DNA of 64,000 nt. Source: Phytopythium helicoides. Taxonomy: Eukaryota > Oomycota > Peronosporomycetes > Pythiales > Pythiaceae. The position numbers and the translations under genes were made by a program. Of this stretch, positions 31,899 through 43,500 are shown in pieces. Position 1 is the stretch's first letter, and each line of letters begins with the position of its first letter. The stretch is from contig JANFNE010000021.1 of the NCBI GenBank assembly GCA_024867545.1, positions 124,001 through 188,000 of the forward strand. The letters run 5' to 3'. The notes under the pieces are model-generated. The model ran no database searches. It was given only the letters and a program-made list of their open reading frames with translations, and was not told where the DNA came from.

Positions 31899-34800
31899 TT
31901 ACTTCCAGCTCGAGGCCGTTGGTGCTCGTCGAGCACTCGCTGATGCGGTTGCCGTTGTACGGGCGGTGCTTGTCGATCGAGCACTCGCTCCATTGTTAAG
32001 CGTTGACCTTCGAGGTTCTCCTCGGCTTGCAATTCCCGATGAAGCAGCACTGGCACTTCTCACGTTCGAAGAGATTGTTGAACCGGTGTTTGGAGACGCA
32101 GCAGACGACACAGTTCGGCGGACAGCCGCACGTGTCGGGGTCGAGGTAGTAGAGCCCGTAAACGATGATGCCATGCTGCGTGTCTTGGGAATGCGACTCC
32201 CCGACCCTGGAGCCGGAGGGATCATTGACGACGACGAAGATGACGTCGGGAAAAGCGGTCGACGCGTCGGAAGCGACGACGGTGCCTCCGGTACTTTCTT
32301 GCTCGACAAAAGTGACGACTGGGAGGATGCTCGAGTCGACAGACTTGACAATGACTTGCGTCGAGCTTCTTGGTCAAGCGTCGAGTCTGCACGAGGATTC
32401 AGCGATCTGCGTCGAGCCTCGGCATCTGCGGCAGCACTGCTCGTTGTTCGCGCACCAAGTGACTGGCGCCGGGCTTCTCGATCAGCTAGAGTCGATCGCT
32501 CCGAACGGACGGCATTGAGCGACTTGCGCCGGTTTTCGCGATCAAGTGACCCCGGTGGGGACTGTACCGGAGCTGCTGGCGCAGCAGATGAAGTCTTGGA
32601 TGATCCGCCGCGACCACCGATTAAACGGGAAAACGAAGACGCGAGACTGCGGCGAGTTGACCCGCTTTCTCGGTTCGAGCGGGATGACGCCGTTGAAAAT
32701 GTACTCCTGGTAGATTTCACTGACCCAGTGGGACTAGGAGGGTGCAGCGGGATATCCGGTGAAGTCGGGGGAGAAGCCGACGGGACCGATTGTGGGCTCG
32801 GTTCGGGGGGTGCATCATGCTCGCTCCCGCCCAATAGCCACAGTTGCCGTTCGAGCGAGCGCTTGCTCTTGATAGTACTTTTCAGCTCGCTTGACTTTTG
32901 CTCATACTGCTGTTTGTACTCCCCGAGTTTGCGCTCCAGCGTTGCCACCTTCTTGCCCAACGACTGATTCTCGTCCTTCAGCTTGAAAATCTCGCCTGAT
33001 TCGACGCTTTGGCGAACAGCGCCCATCTGCACCTGACTTACTCGCGCGCCAAAATTGAGCGAGCACTTTGTCTCCTCAACATCGAGGTTGTCCGGGCTCA
33101 GCTGCAGCATCATGAGCGTTTTTGCCTGCCCTGACAGCATATCTCGAAGCATATAGGTCAGCTTCGAGTTGCGATACGGCACGTGCTTAGCCTTATGCTG
33201 AAGCGCGTAGATGACATCACCCAGTGCTGACAATGACTTGTTGATGTGCTGCGTCTCTTTAGTCGATCACCCTCAACCTTGCTTCGAGAGATGCGCTCCG
33301 AGCCTGCTAGATCTACGAGGCACAGCGTACTCTTGCGCATCTCCATGGTTTCGCGGTGTTGGCTTTCAAGGTGCAAGAACACCATTGCGTGCGATCGGCT
33401 GCTCTCCACATTCATGCTAGTTGAGGCGATGTTGCGATTTGCGTTGCCCTCAGCGAGAGTTGCTTGCACCTGCGACCAAAGTGTCACGCTCCGCTCCACA
33501 ATCTCGCTCTCACTTTTGATAACGGGCTGATGCTTGCTTGAGCTGGAGTTACTGCTGTCGCTATGGTTCTCGTCGCCCAGAAGATCAAGAATCTGGTCGT
33601 TATAAATTTCCACCATGCTCACAGTAACCACATCCTGGTACGTCAGCTTGCGCGCCTCGATAATAGAGAAGACCTGTTGCAATGCCCTCGGAATCATGCC
33701 TGCATCAGCACTAGCCGGATCATCGCTGTTTCCCATCATGGTGTACGTCTTGCCCGACCCTGTCTGGCCGTAGGCGAGAATACACGCATTATAGCCGTCT
33801 GCAAAGGATACCACAAGGGGCTCCATCTGCCGATACACCTCTGGCTGCACACTCTCAGGGCCCAAACACTTGATCGAACACAAACTCCTTGCCTGACTTC
33901 TCAACGAGGATACTGTTGTGTCGAGGTCCTCAACAATGCGGAGGAGTGTTCACTCGTTGATGGTCGTAGACGGCAGAACACGCGAATACGACCAGAGAGC
34001 TCGTAGTACTTTTCGGCAATGAGCTGTCTCTCCGCCTTCTCCTCGAGGTACGACTCCTGCAGCACTTTTTCGCGCTGGTACACATTCTCGACAACGTCAG
34101 CGAGCGCGCCGTGGGTCGCGTCCAGCATTGAGCTCTGAGTGTTTGCCACTTGCGTTTTGAGAGCCTGGAGCTCCTGGGTGAAGAACTGAAGTTGGGTTCG
34201 TGCGTCAGCCGCCACACGCTTCATCCGCGCCACCTCGGCGACGGCATTGAGCGCCTGCTCGCGCAGCAGCTCGTTCTGCAGGTAGACTTTTTCGTAGTCG
34301 AGCTCGCTCTCTTCGAGCTCGCGCACGTTCATCCGCAGTGTGGTGTTCTCGTCTGTGAGGCTGGTCTGCAGCGCGCGCGCGGCTGCCAGCTTGGTCTCGA
34401 GCCGCTTGATCTCGTACTCTTGCTCGAGGACGCGGCCCTGAAAGACGCCGGAGGCGTCTCCGTCTGCAGGAGCGACTCCCAACTTATGCTTCTTCTTGCT
34501 CTCCGCATCCTTGACGACGCGCGCGATCTGCTCAACGAGCTCGAGAGGGGGCATCTGGTCGTACTGCGGGATGTGCACTGCCATGGCGTCGAACTCGCGG
34601 TGCGAGAGCACGAGGTTGACGTACTCGTCCCGGTCAGCGATCTTGAGCGGCACCTGTATGACATCGCGGCCGAAGAGGATGCTCGGGTTGCGGCGCTTCT
34701 CCAAGTCGTCGATCGAGCTGACGGTGCGCGTGGAGCGCGGCGAGAGCGACGCGAAGGAGCCGCGCAGCCCGTCGTCGTCGTCGTCGTCCAGGAACTCGTG

Positions 34801-35007
34801 GTCCAGGTCGCTGGACAGGATCGAGAGCCGCGCGTCGGCGTCCTGGTTGCTCGAGCGCAGCGACAGCCGCCGCGGCTTGGGCGGCGGCGACGGCAGCGCA
34901 CGCGCCATCTCCTCTCGCTCGCTGCCGCTGCCGCTGCCGCTGCCGCTGCCGCTCGACTGCCAGCTGCGCCTGGCGCCCGCGGGCGACGCCGCGCCGCCCG
35001 TGGTCAT
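31899..35007 (-). CDS. Kinesin-14 with motor and Ser/Arg-rich tail (three frame breaks)
   Basis: The ATG at 35007 begins MTTGGAASPAGARRSWQS and a (SG)n run. A long coiled coil (EIKRLETKLAAARALQ ... AVAEVARMKRV) leads to the neck YYELSGRIRVFCRLRP, the minus-end kinesin-14 signature upstream of the motor. The motor holds GQTGSGKTYTMMG (P-loop), NVESSRSHA (switch I) and LCLVDLAGSERISRS (switch II). Frame changes occur near 33910 (+1), at CCC-TGA 33855-33860 (+1, between FGP and ESVQ) and near 33258 (-1, within RLKETQ). The tail of about 350 residues is Ser/Arg-rich with repeated R-R-K/Q-S-L sites, possible phosphorylation targets. Kinesin-14s focus spindle poles; here the motor is internal rather than C-terminal. 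Confidence 0.85.
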
Positions 35008-35195
35008 GCGCGCCTGTCTCCTGATTCGCGAGTGCCGCGGGGCGCAGGACGCGGCTTCTCGCGTCTCTGCCGGGCGCTGCCGCTGGGGATGGAGCGCTCG
35101 CCTCTCTGGCTGCGGGCCGCCGTTCCACTGCGAGCGCCGCGCTTCTCCGCCGCTCCCCCTCGCCTCCTGCTTCTCGGCGGCTTCCGCGGCTCGAC

Positions 35196-35660
35196 TCACT
35201 TGCGCTCGGTATGCGGAATTCGCGCCGCGATGATTGGTTGAAAAGGGGGACAGAGATGAGAGGTGCGATCCGACGATGGGTGCGCTTCGAGACGACTTGG
35301 ATACAGTATGAATGGGCCACCGCCAGTCGATACGATCGGCACCACACGCAGGAAGCACATGATGCTGTAGCCCTTGGACTGCAGCAGCACGCTCCAGCGT
35401 TACTGTAGAGCGTACGACGCATATAGAGACTCGATGCATTGCGTGGGTCGGAATGGTGGCGATATAGGAGCTCCACGAGTTCTACAGTAGATCCGAGATT
35501 GGGAAGTTGTTCTCGTTCGAGAAGGGCTCGTTTTGATGACCGAGGCGTCACTGGTCTGGTGTCAACACAGCGCTTCAGTACGGATGCAAGCATGTCTCGA
35601 TGGACTTCTAGTACTAAACGAGCATCTCCTGACAATCCTCAGATGCTCGTCCGACATTGT
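35196..35660 (-). CDS. Unrecognised gene with one frame break
   Basis: Two strongly coding-like segments lie head to tail: SVLKRCVDTRPVTPRSSKRA, EREQLPNLGSTVELVELLYR up to about 35405, and in the next frame SVLLQSKGYSIMCFLRVVPI to HTERK at the stop at 35196. A +1 break near 35405 joins them. The start is uncertain (possibly the ATG near 35660, MSDEHL). No family recognised. It is in tandem with kinesin-14, 188 bp upstream of its ATG. Confidence 0.4.
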
Positions 35661-35886
35661 TACATGGATACACACGAGCGTGAGTTTGAAAAACTGCTTT
35701 ATTGCCTTGTCCTGTTAATCACGGACCTCGAGCCGGCGCTCCCGCTGCCGCAAGGGCGCGAGTGCGACCAGCTCCAATGTCCGCTCACACCAACCAAGCT
35801 CCAGAAGGAGGCAGGGTTGTGGAACTCGCTGCGATGCAGACGAGCGCCACGCCGTGCGCCGAGGGTCAGACCCTCACCACGCCAGC

Positions 35887-36720
35887 TTAAGCCTTGACCG
35901 AGGAGGCCTTGCGGCTGCTGCGGCGCTTGGCGACCTCGCTGGCACGACGTTCCTTCTGCTCCTTAACGCGCTGCAGTGCCATAAGGCGTATAAGGAGCAG
36001 GGGAGAGTCCCAATGAAGTGCCGCAAGTTAGTACGAGCCACTTATCAACCAAAACATCAGTCATGCGGAACGAACCTGAGCGTGCAGGCGCGTGTACTCG
36101 GCAGCCTCCTGCTTGACCTTCTCGCGCTGGGCGACCTTCTTGAGGGCGATCTGGCGCTTGTGGTGCAGCGTGCGCGGGGTGACGAGGCGCTGGATCTTGG
36201 GCGCCTTGTCGTTCTTCTTGCCCGTCTTGGACTCGAACTTGCGGCGGATGACGTACTTGCGGACGTCGTCCTCCTTGGACAGGTTGAACAGCTTGCGGAT
36301 GTTCGAGGCGCGCTTAGGTCCGAGGCGGCGCGGGATGTGCACGTCCGTCAGGCCGGGCACCTCGCTGTCGCCCTGCTTGACGACGACGAGGTTGAGGACC
36401 GAGAGGTCCGGGCCGACGATGCAGCCGCGCACCGACTTGCGCTTACGCTCACCCTTGCGGCGCGGGCGGTAGCACGACTTGCCCTTGGAGAGGAGCAGGC
36501 GAGCGCGGCCGTTGGAGAGCACGCCCTGCTTCATGGGGAAGCCCTGCTTGTCGTTACCGCCCGAGACGCGGAAGATGAAGCCCTTGAACTCATCGCCGAG
36601 CACCTCGCCGTCCACCTCCTGCGAGATGCGCTTCTCGTAGAAGGCGCGCAGCTTGTGCTCATCGTCGACCTCGAGCACCTTCTGGGCCCCGGTCAGGGGG
36701 TTCGCAATGTTGAGCTTCAT
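35887..36720 (-). CDS. RPS6: 40S ribosomal protein eS6
   Basis: Two exons (36720-36076, 35970-35887) encode 242 aa. Sequence starts [20 protein letters not shown] and contains the invariant eS6 blocks [38 protein letters not shown] and [15 protein letters not shown]. The C-terminal exon holds the basic RRxS cluster ([11 protein letters not shown]) that TOR-pathway S6 kinases phosphorylate in other eukaryotes. The 105-nt intron has a GTTCGT donor. Length matches the family. It is divergent from HCCS with a 245-bp spacer. Confidence 0.98.
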
Positions 36721-36965
36721 GGTTCTCCAGACAACAAGGACAATAATGCCGCCGTATGCGCGCGGTCGGCCGGCGCGGCGGCCGAGCCCAGCCAATTATC
36801 GCCCCGTGCTCCCGCAACCACGAATTCCACATCTTCGAAACTGTATGTGGCTCGAAATGCGAACCTAAAGAGACTCCCAGGTGCGAACGTTTCTTAAGTG
36901 CGCGCTTCGGCTTGATGGATGAGTCGCAATCGGATCTGTGGCGTCGGCAGAACCAGAGCTGACCC

Positions 36966-38235
36966 ATGGGCAACCAGGCGAGCGCTCCGGCCGCCGCCGT
37001 GAGCGACAAGGCGCCCGCGCAGGGCTGCCCCGTGCAGCACGACGCTCCGAAGGCCCAGCAGGCGGCGACTGGCGGCTGCCCCGTGCAGCATGACGCCCCG
37101 AAGGCTCAGCAAGCGGCGACCGGCGGCTGCCCCGTGCAGCACGACAAGAAGGCGCCGACGGCAGCCGAGGCGCTGGGCGGCGGGTGCCCCGTGGTGCACG
37201 AGGGCGCCAAGCCCGAGGTGTACAACGTGTACGGCGAGCGCATCGACCCGACCAACATGATGCCGTACAACCCGAACCAGGAGCCGAACCAGGAGCAGCG
37301 CTTCCCGCTCGAGCAGGAGCGCGTGCAGTCGACCATCCCCAAGGGCGGCACCGAGGGCACGTGGCTGTACCCATCCGAGCAGATGTTCTTCAACGCGCTC
37401 AAGCGCAAGGGCAAGGGCGAAGACGTGCACGAGGGCGACATGTCCACCATCGTGTCTATCCACAACAACATGAACGAGCGCGCGTGGGCTCAGGTTGAGC
37501 ACTACGAGAAGACGTGCCACCCCGACTCGGAGCCCAAGCTGCTCAAGTTCTGCGGCCGCCCCGACACGCTCACGCCCATCGCTTGGGTCAAGAACATGCT
37601 CGGCTACGGCAAGCCCTTCGACCGTCATGATTGGACGGTGCAGCGCAGCGATAACACGCAGGTGCGCTACGTCATCGACTACTACTTTGACGACGAGAAA
37701 GTCGGCCGAGGACGAGGTCCCAGCGCTCCACTCGGCCACGAGCGTCAAGTCCATCACCATGTACGCGCGTCCGGCGATCGACTCGTTCGAGAACCTTGTC
37801 GACCGCATCAAGTATCCGGTTAAGGAACTCGTGGGTGGCCTCCGCGCGCCTGATGTTAGCGAACGCGCCGCACTCCTCGAGAAGAACCAGGGCGACAAGG
37901 AGGAGTCGCTGCCGCCGCTCACGGTGCAGGAGGTGGAAAACACGTTCTCCAAGATCAAGGCGTCGTGCCGCGACTGCTTCCAGGATGTCAAGACGTGCTC
38001 AAACGAAATCGCTTGCGCGACTGCTGCGACGGCACTCCAAGTCTGCATGGGTCGCATCATTTGCCCTCCGGAGGCCAACCAGTTCAACAAGATGCTGGAC
38101 AGCGGCAGTGAGAAGGACGTTGAGGCTGCGTTTGCCGCCATGAACGCTCGCATTGACCAGTTCCAAGAGCGCAGTGCCACCGCCATGCGCGAGCAGGCTG
38201 CACGCGAGGCCGCGTCCAAGAAGGTGGAGGCGTAG
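36966..38235 (+). CDS. Holocytochrome c synthase with twin-CX9C C-terminal extension (one frame break)
   Basis: About 422 aa after correcting an extra A near 37700 (+1; DDEK then SAEDEVPALHS). The N-terminal half has four heme-binding CPV motifs (three GCPVQHD and GCPVVHE) in 17-residue tandem repeats, then the HCCS core: NMMPYNPNQEPN, STIPKGG, TWLYPSEQMFFNAL, ERAWAQVEHYEK, TPIAWVKNMLGYGKPFDRHD, YVIDYYFDDE and ARPAIDSFENLVDR. HCCS attaches heme to apocytochrome c in the intermembrane space. After the core come about 120 residues with two CX9C motifs (C-RDCFQDVKT-C and C-ATAATALQV-C, five residues apart), the CHCH pattern of Mia40 substrates. Typical HCCS is about 270 aa, so this is an extended or fused form. 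Confidence 0.88.
37018..37150 (+). repeat. 51-bp tandem repeats encoding CPV heme motifs
   Basis: The 51-bp unit (17 codons, GCPVQHDAPKAQQAATG) is present in two near-identical copies plus the start of a third, inside the HCCS gene. Most differences are synonymous, so duplication looks recent. Each unit adds one potential heme-regulatory CPV motif. Confidence 0.85.
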
Positions 38236-38439
38236 GTAGAGTCAAAGTAATCTATGGAGGAATGAAACAGCTAGGAGAGCTGTACGGCACTTGTTCGATT
38301 CATTCGTCATCGAGACACACAATGACGTTACCATTGCGGTCGACGTACTGGTTTCGCAGCCGACCGACTCGCTTCGCACCAACAGCTAGCGATGCCAAGA
38401 GCGCCTCTGCTGCGTATTGGGATGACCCAAGCTACCGCG

Positions 38440-40075
38440 TCAGTGTGGTATACGGCTGACCGTTCTTGTGAACACGGACGTACGTGGCTGTGACCAGGAT
38501 GCAGTGAGAAGTCCTCGCTTTTCTCGCAACAACGCAGCAGTTGCGGCTTTGCCGCACTCGCGAGATCTCACACGGTCGATGACTGCGTAGTTAAGCAGTG
38601 TCCTGTGTAAGTCGTCGTGGTTGTGCTCGTGAGCGTACTGCACTGCCGATTTGCCGAGGCGGTCGGCTGTAAATGGGTCACCTCCATGGGCGAGGAGCAG
38701 CTTGGCGCTTTCGACGAGCCCAAACCGCGCGCAGAACTGGAGCGAAGTCTCGCCGAAGGCATTCTGTTGAAGGAATGCAACGTTGAGGAAATACAAAGCT
38801 TTGATAGTGCATCGCAGCGGCGCACCTGAGCGTTAGGCGTCAGCTCCTTGTGTTACAAGTAGCTCCAGGATCTCGAACACTCGCTGCGCTTTGAGTGCTA
38901 ATTCAGCGACATCCTTCAGTGATGCAGTCGATGACAGCTCGCCATCGGTGGCTGGCCAACCTTTCCAAACAAAATGCAGGGCGGTGTCACCATTCCCTGT
39001 AGTCAGTGCTACGAATGAGCCGTGCTCCAGTAGGCACGAGACCATTTTGACGTTGAGGAAGTGAGCACGCGAGCATAAGCGGAGTGATTCCGAAGTCTCG
39101 ATCGAGTGTCACGGCAAGTGGGTTGCTGCCCTTTGGTTTTGTCACTCGAACAAGCACGTTCACGTCGATGAATTCGTGTGATCGCAGCCACGCCACAGCC
39201 TCACTAGAGCGTTTTCAAGGAGCTAAAGTGAGGTCTCCCCATGAAAGAGTACCATTGTCTACACTCGTACCGCTTTGAATCGGTGCTGACGAGGTGCCAA
39301 AACTCCTCGAGCGATTTTTTGTTCTGCACCTCCACCATTCGGAGCTGTCGCTCGCTTTCCTGCTGCCGAACAAGCGCTTGGTCGCGCTCGAGCATGCTTG
39401 TCAGGGAATCGATGTGGTAGTCGAGCTTGCTGTACGAGACGCTTCGCATCGACCCTGAACGAGACTGCATCTCGCGTGATTTTGCAAGCTCGCGCGTCTT
39501 GGCGTCCAGGAGCAACTTCTTTCTCGCTCGTAGATACATATCTCGCTCCTGCTGTAGTTTGAGCTGCGTGCCTGCGATCGGATACCTGTCCTTCATGTAC
39601 CGCATGTTGTACTTGCCGGACGTGTTGAGTGGGGCGAGTTCTCGCCGACCATAATGCTCCGCCACACGCTGCAGCGTTTCAGCGTCGAGGTCGTCAAAAG
39701 CAGCATACGTCCCAGGGAGCTGCAACATGCATGACATCCCCAAATGTGAAGCCAAGCCGCCAGCTTTGATTTGTAGGTGCAATGATGGGTGATGTCCGAA
39801 TCTCACCTGCTGAGTCGGTGTTCAAGGTCCCGGTAGCCTTCTCGCCCCGCACGGCAGCGTCTCGCTGGCAAATTGCGTGCCTGTCCGCTCCCCATTCCTG
39901 GACCCGGCCCTCCTGCACAGCTCAAGAAGCGCCAAGCTAGCATCCTAGCCCGTAGTTGGAAAGTGTATTCTGAGTGCGTTGTCTACCGTCTCCAGCCGCA
40001 GCTTCTGCTGCAGCGCTTCGCGGTGGCGTCGAAGGAACTCCACTCGCCGCCGCTCGACGCTCTGCAGCGTCCTCC
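38440..40075 (-). CDS. Ankyrin-repeat protein with coiled-coil N-terminus (multiple +1 breaks)
   Basis: Coding proceeds through exons at about 40075-39987, 39912-38826 and 38763-38440 with introns of 74 and 62 nt. The N-terminal part is helical (LQSVERRRVEFLRRHREALQ; later RMVEVQNKKSLEEFWHLVS). Ankyrin repeats follow: DFGITPLMLA, VSCLLEHGSFVAL, GNGDTALHF, and GADA|NAQ|NAFGETSLQFCARFGLVES, HGGDPFTADRLGKSAVQYA. Frame breaks, all +1, occur near 39770, 39214, 39060 and exactly at GCC-TAA 38833-38838 inside GADANAQ. The start is unresolved: the best-looking frame has no ATG. Ankyrin repeats mediate protein binding; the partner is unknown. Confidence 0.6.
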
Positions 40076-40595
40076 ATGGCGCTTGCGCTGCCGCCTCTGG
40101 TGCTCAATGCGTGCGCACTGGTGTCAATTATAGCCGCGCGCCATCAGCCCGTCATCCAGCTGGGCCGGCGTCATCACTGCAACGGGGTCAAGTCGGTGCA
40201 CAGTTGCTCTTGAACTTGACCGCGACTAAAAAGCAGGCAGTTTCGATCGATTATATCTTTAAATCATTGTACTAGATTCATTCCAGAGCTTTTATTATTC
40301 AAGAGTACTTAAATAGCTCGTAATTTGAGAAAATTTTCGTGATGGTGAATTTTGCCCCACTTCCCCATTTTTCGTTTTTTCTCGCTTGAAACAAAGCGGC
40401 ACCGGCTGTCGCGAGCGGCAGCACCAGGGCGAGCGAGCGCGGCGGCGGCGCCGGATGCCCCGACTGGTCCCCAGCGCTTCGCCTCGAGTTCACGCGCGCG
40501 CTACTCCGCCTTCTGTCCGTGAGCGCGCTCGCGGCTTCCTGTGAGCCTCCGGAGGCGGCGCAGCCTAGAGAAAGGCGTGAGAAAGGACGGACGCC

Positions 40596-43500
40596 ATGGC
40601 GGACGCCGACTTGCTTCGCGACCCGAAGCGCCTCGCGGCGCTGCTGGCGCGCACGTTTTCGCTGTCCAACGAGGCGCAGACTGCTGCGGGTGAAGACGCC
40701 AAGAAGACCGAGGAGCGCGAGGAGGACGCGGCGACGGGAGCGGATGGAGGTGATGAGGACCAAGACGGAGACGAGGACGAGGAGGAAGACAACACGGAGG
40801 AGGTCGAGGAGGAGATGGAGCAGGAAGAAGAGGAGCAGTCCCTGGACGAGCGCCCGCTGGAAGAAGAGGAGCTCGAGGCTGCGGCAGCGGCGCTGCAGGC
40901 TGCGACACGCATTGTGGACGAGCTGCGACTCAAGGTCGTGCTCAAGACCGGGAAGCACATGGAGCACCAGCAGTCGATCAAGCAGAACTTCCGCACTCGA
41001 TCTGGATAGCGGGGACAGTCGACAGCCGGGAGTACCCAAGGTGAACGCTCGTCCGCTTGATGGTGACCACTGCAAGCGTTGCAGCCGGTCGTTCAACGCC
41101 TTCCACCGAGCAAGAACTGCACTGCGTGTGGTTTTTCGTTCTGCCTCAAGTGCGTCTCCAATCAGCACGTGCTACCGACACGCTTTGGCTACAAGGCGAA
41201 CCCGGTGCGAGTATGCGACCTGTGCGTTGTGTGGTTCCAACGCGCGCTGGATCGGTATTTTGATGCGATGGACTCGATAAAGCCTCAGGAAAGCAAACAA
41301 CAAACCCCAGCATCATCGTCGCCAGAATCCCCGCCTCGTGAGCCTACCGCAGCAACAGCTACCACAACCTCGGCCGATCCCGCGGTCGCGGCGCAGCGAA
41401 TCAGGCGAGATTGAAGTCACGCACCGCCATTCGAACGGACCTCACTCATTTACGAGTGCGCCAGTATCCGCTTCGTCAGTGATCGACTCGGGATCCACGC
41501 GGAGTGATCGAGGGTATGCAGCGGAGGAAAACATCAACGATCGCGGCTACATACGGCGAAATCACCGTCGATCGCAGTCGGTATCGCTGGCAACCAAGTC
41601 CCCAGTGACGAAGCCGTGGTTCAGCGGGCACTTGCGAGCGATGCATGTTGGAGATCGGCTACCAAGAAAGCACAAGGCGTCTGTTGATGGAAGTGAACCT
41701 GATGCTGACGTGGGAGGAGGTAGCCGTGATCGCAGCTGCAGTGTCACGGACGATGTCTCTTGGTGGCCCTGTATACTCGAGCCCGACAATCCAGAGCTCG
41801 GTTGACGACGCACATCGACGACATAACCAGCTATCACCACAGACTCACGACCTTGATGGCGAGACATGGTTGAAGTCGCCACCATCGATACCTATTCCCA
41901 TGCCCGAGCTACCGGCGCTGCCACAAAATACCCAACGACGGTCAAGGCGCAAACGAGCTCAAGAACCGCTCGCTCAGCAAGAAGTCTTCGCGGAAGTCTC
42001 GCTTTGGACGATCAGCAAGCTTTGACTTGACAACTTTGCACCCACCTAGCCAGTCGCCAACCGGGTCTATGGTGAGCTCCCCCGCAAAAGAAGGAAATGG
42101 GCGTGTGAGCGAGCTGTCTGTTGAATGCTCGCCACTTGATATGAGCACTGCGTCAAGCGACCACAAGAGCTTTCTTCTGAAGAAATGTTTCGATGATAGT
42201 GACATTGTTGACGAGCGCGCTGCTGAAATTTCCACGGACGAGCATCATGACGTGGCTTTACCTGTGGCAGTGCTCCGTTTTGCAGTTTACGAAATGGGGG
42301 CGAAGGAGAACTCAGGCTTGCGGCGAGCCTTAGGGTTTGCAAAGGCAAATCCAGTGCTTGATCGATACACCCTCGAACTGGACTGCAGACAGGGTGTTGT
42401 TCGCGTCAAGTCAGTGTTCATGCATCGCTTCTGGTGGTTCCACTGTGATAGTGTCCAGTCATTCACGGCCGGTACGTCCGTTGGAACCGCGCGCCTAGTG
42501 ATTTTCAATGGAGGTCAAGGCAATCAGACACTGGAGCTCAAGTTTGCGAACGATGAAGAGCGTGAGGAGTTCCATGAGGCGATGGAGAGCTGCCGATCGT
42601 CAAGCCTCCGTTCCGTGGACAGATTCGACAAAAACAGAACGAATGCCTTCGCTGACCAAACTGCTTCCAATTCGAGCAACTCGCTTCCACTCACCTCCAC
42701 TGAATTTGATGGCAAAGGCGGCTCGTCGAACGAAGACTCGCCGGAACTGGGTGGGACCGAGCCAATCTGCTCTGTGGACTCCCCCAAGCAAATTGCTGTT
42801 GATTTCCCGTACCTGCCAGGCGAAGAGGTAATCAAGGACACTGAGCTCCCAGCAACATTACTTATTGGACCAGCCGGGGACTCAACGACTTTTGAGACCA
42901 CCCTGGTATGGGGGAGACTGCGCGGGATGGTTGCTGTCACCAACTATCGTGTGCTGTTTACTCCGTTTGATCGTGTTTCACTATTGTCGAGACCCACTGA
43001 CCAATTCTCGGCCGCATACATCCCATTGTTTGCGATCACAAACACCCAGTTGTTGTACCCCGGAGGCCGACGCACCAAGGCGGGCCGGACATATTACGCA
43101 GGGATGACAGGCTCAGCTTCCATCATCGCTATTTCGTGCAAGGATGTTCGTTCTATGCGGTTCCAACTTGACGGCCCACAGTCAACTTCGGACGAGCTAA
43201 CTCAAAAGTTGTACTCGACAATTCGCGAAATGTCGGATGCGTCTCAGCGCTATACAAAAGTTGAAGGCGCAATTGACAGCGAGAGAAACTCAAGAAGCGA
43301 TTTTGTCTTACTTACAGGAAACAGCTCTCTCAGTGCCTCGTCAGGGTGAGGCAGGCGAAAGCAGTGAGGACCGCGATTCAAGAGATAATCGGCTTTCGTA
43401 CGGGAAAAGCCCATTCTTTGGTCCTGTTAGCTCGGCGTCCCCAGTGCTTCGGCCGAACTTCGACGCATCTGCGCTCCGCGAGCTCAGTGGTTCGTTTGCG

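Noticed and set aside
33240..33265. Programmed -1 frameshift in kinesin RLKETQ
   Set aside because: No slippery heptamer; loss of one base in an AAAG/GG run is simpler.
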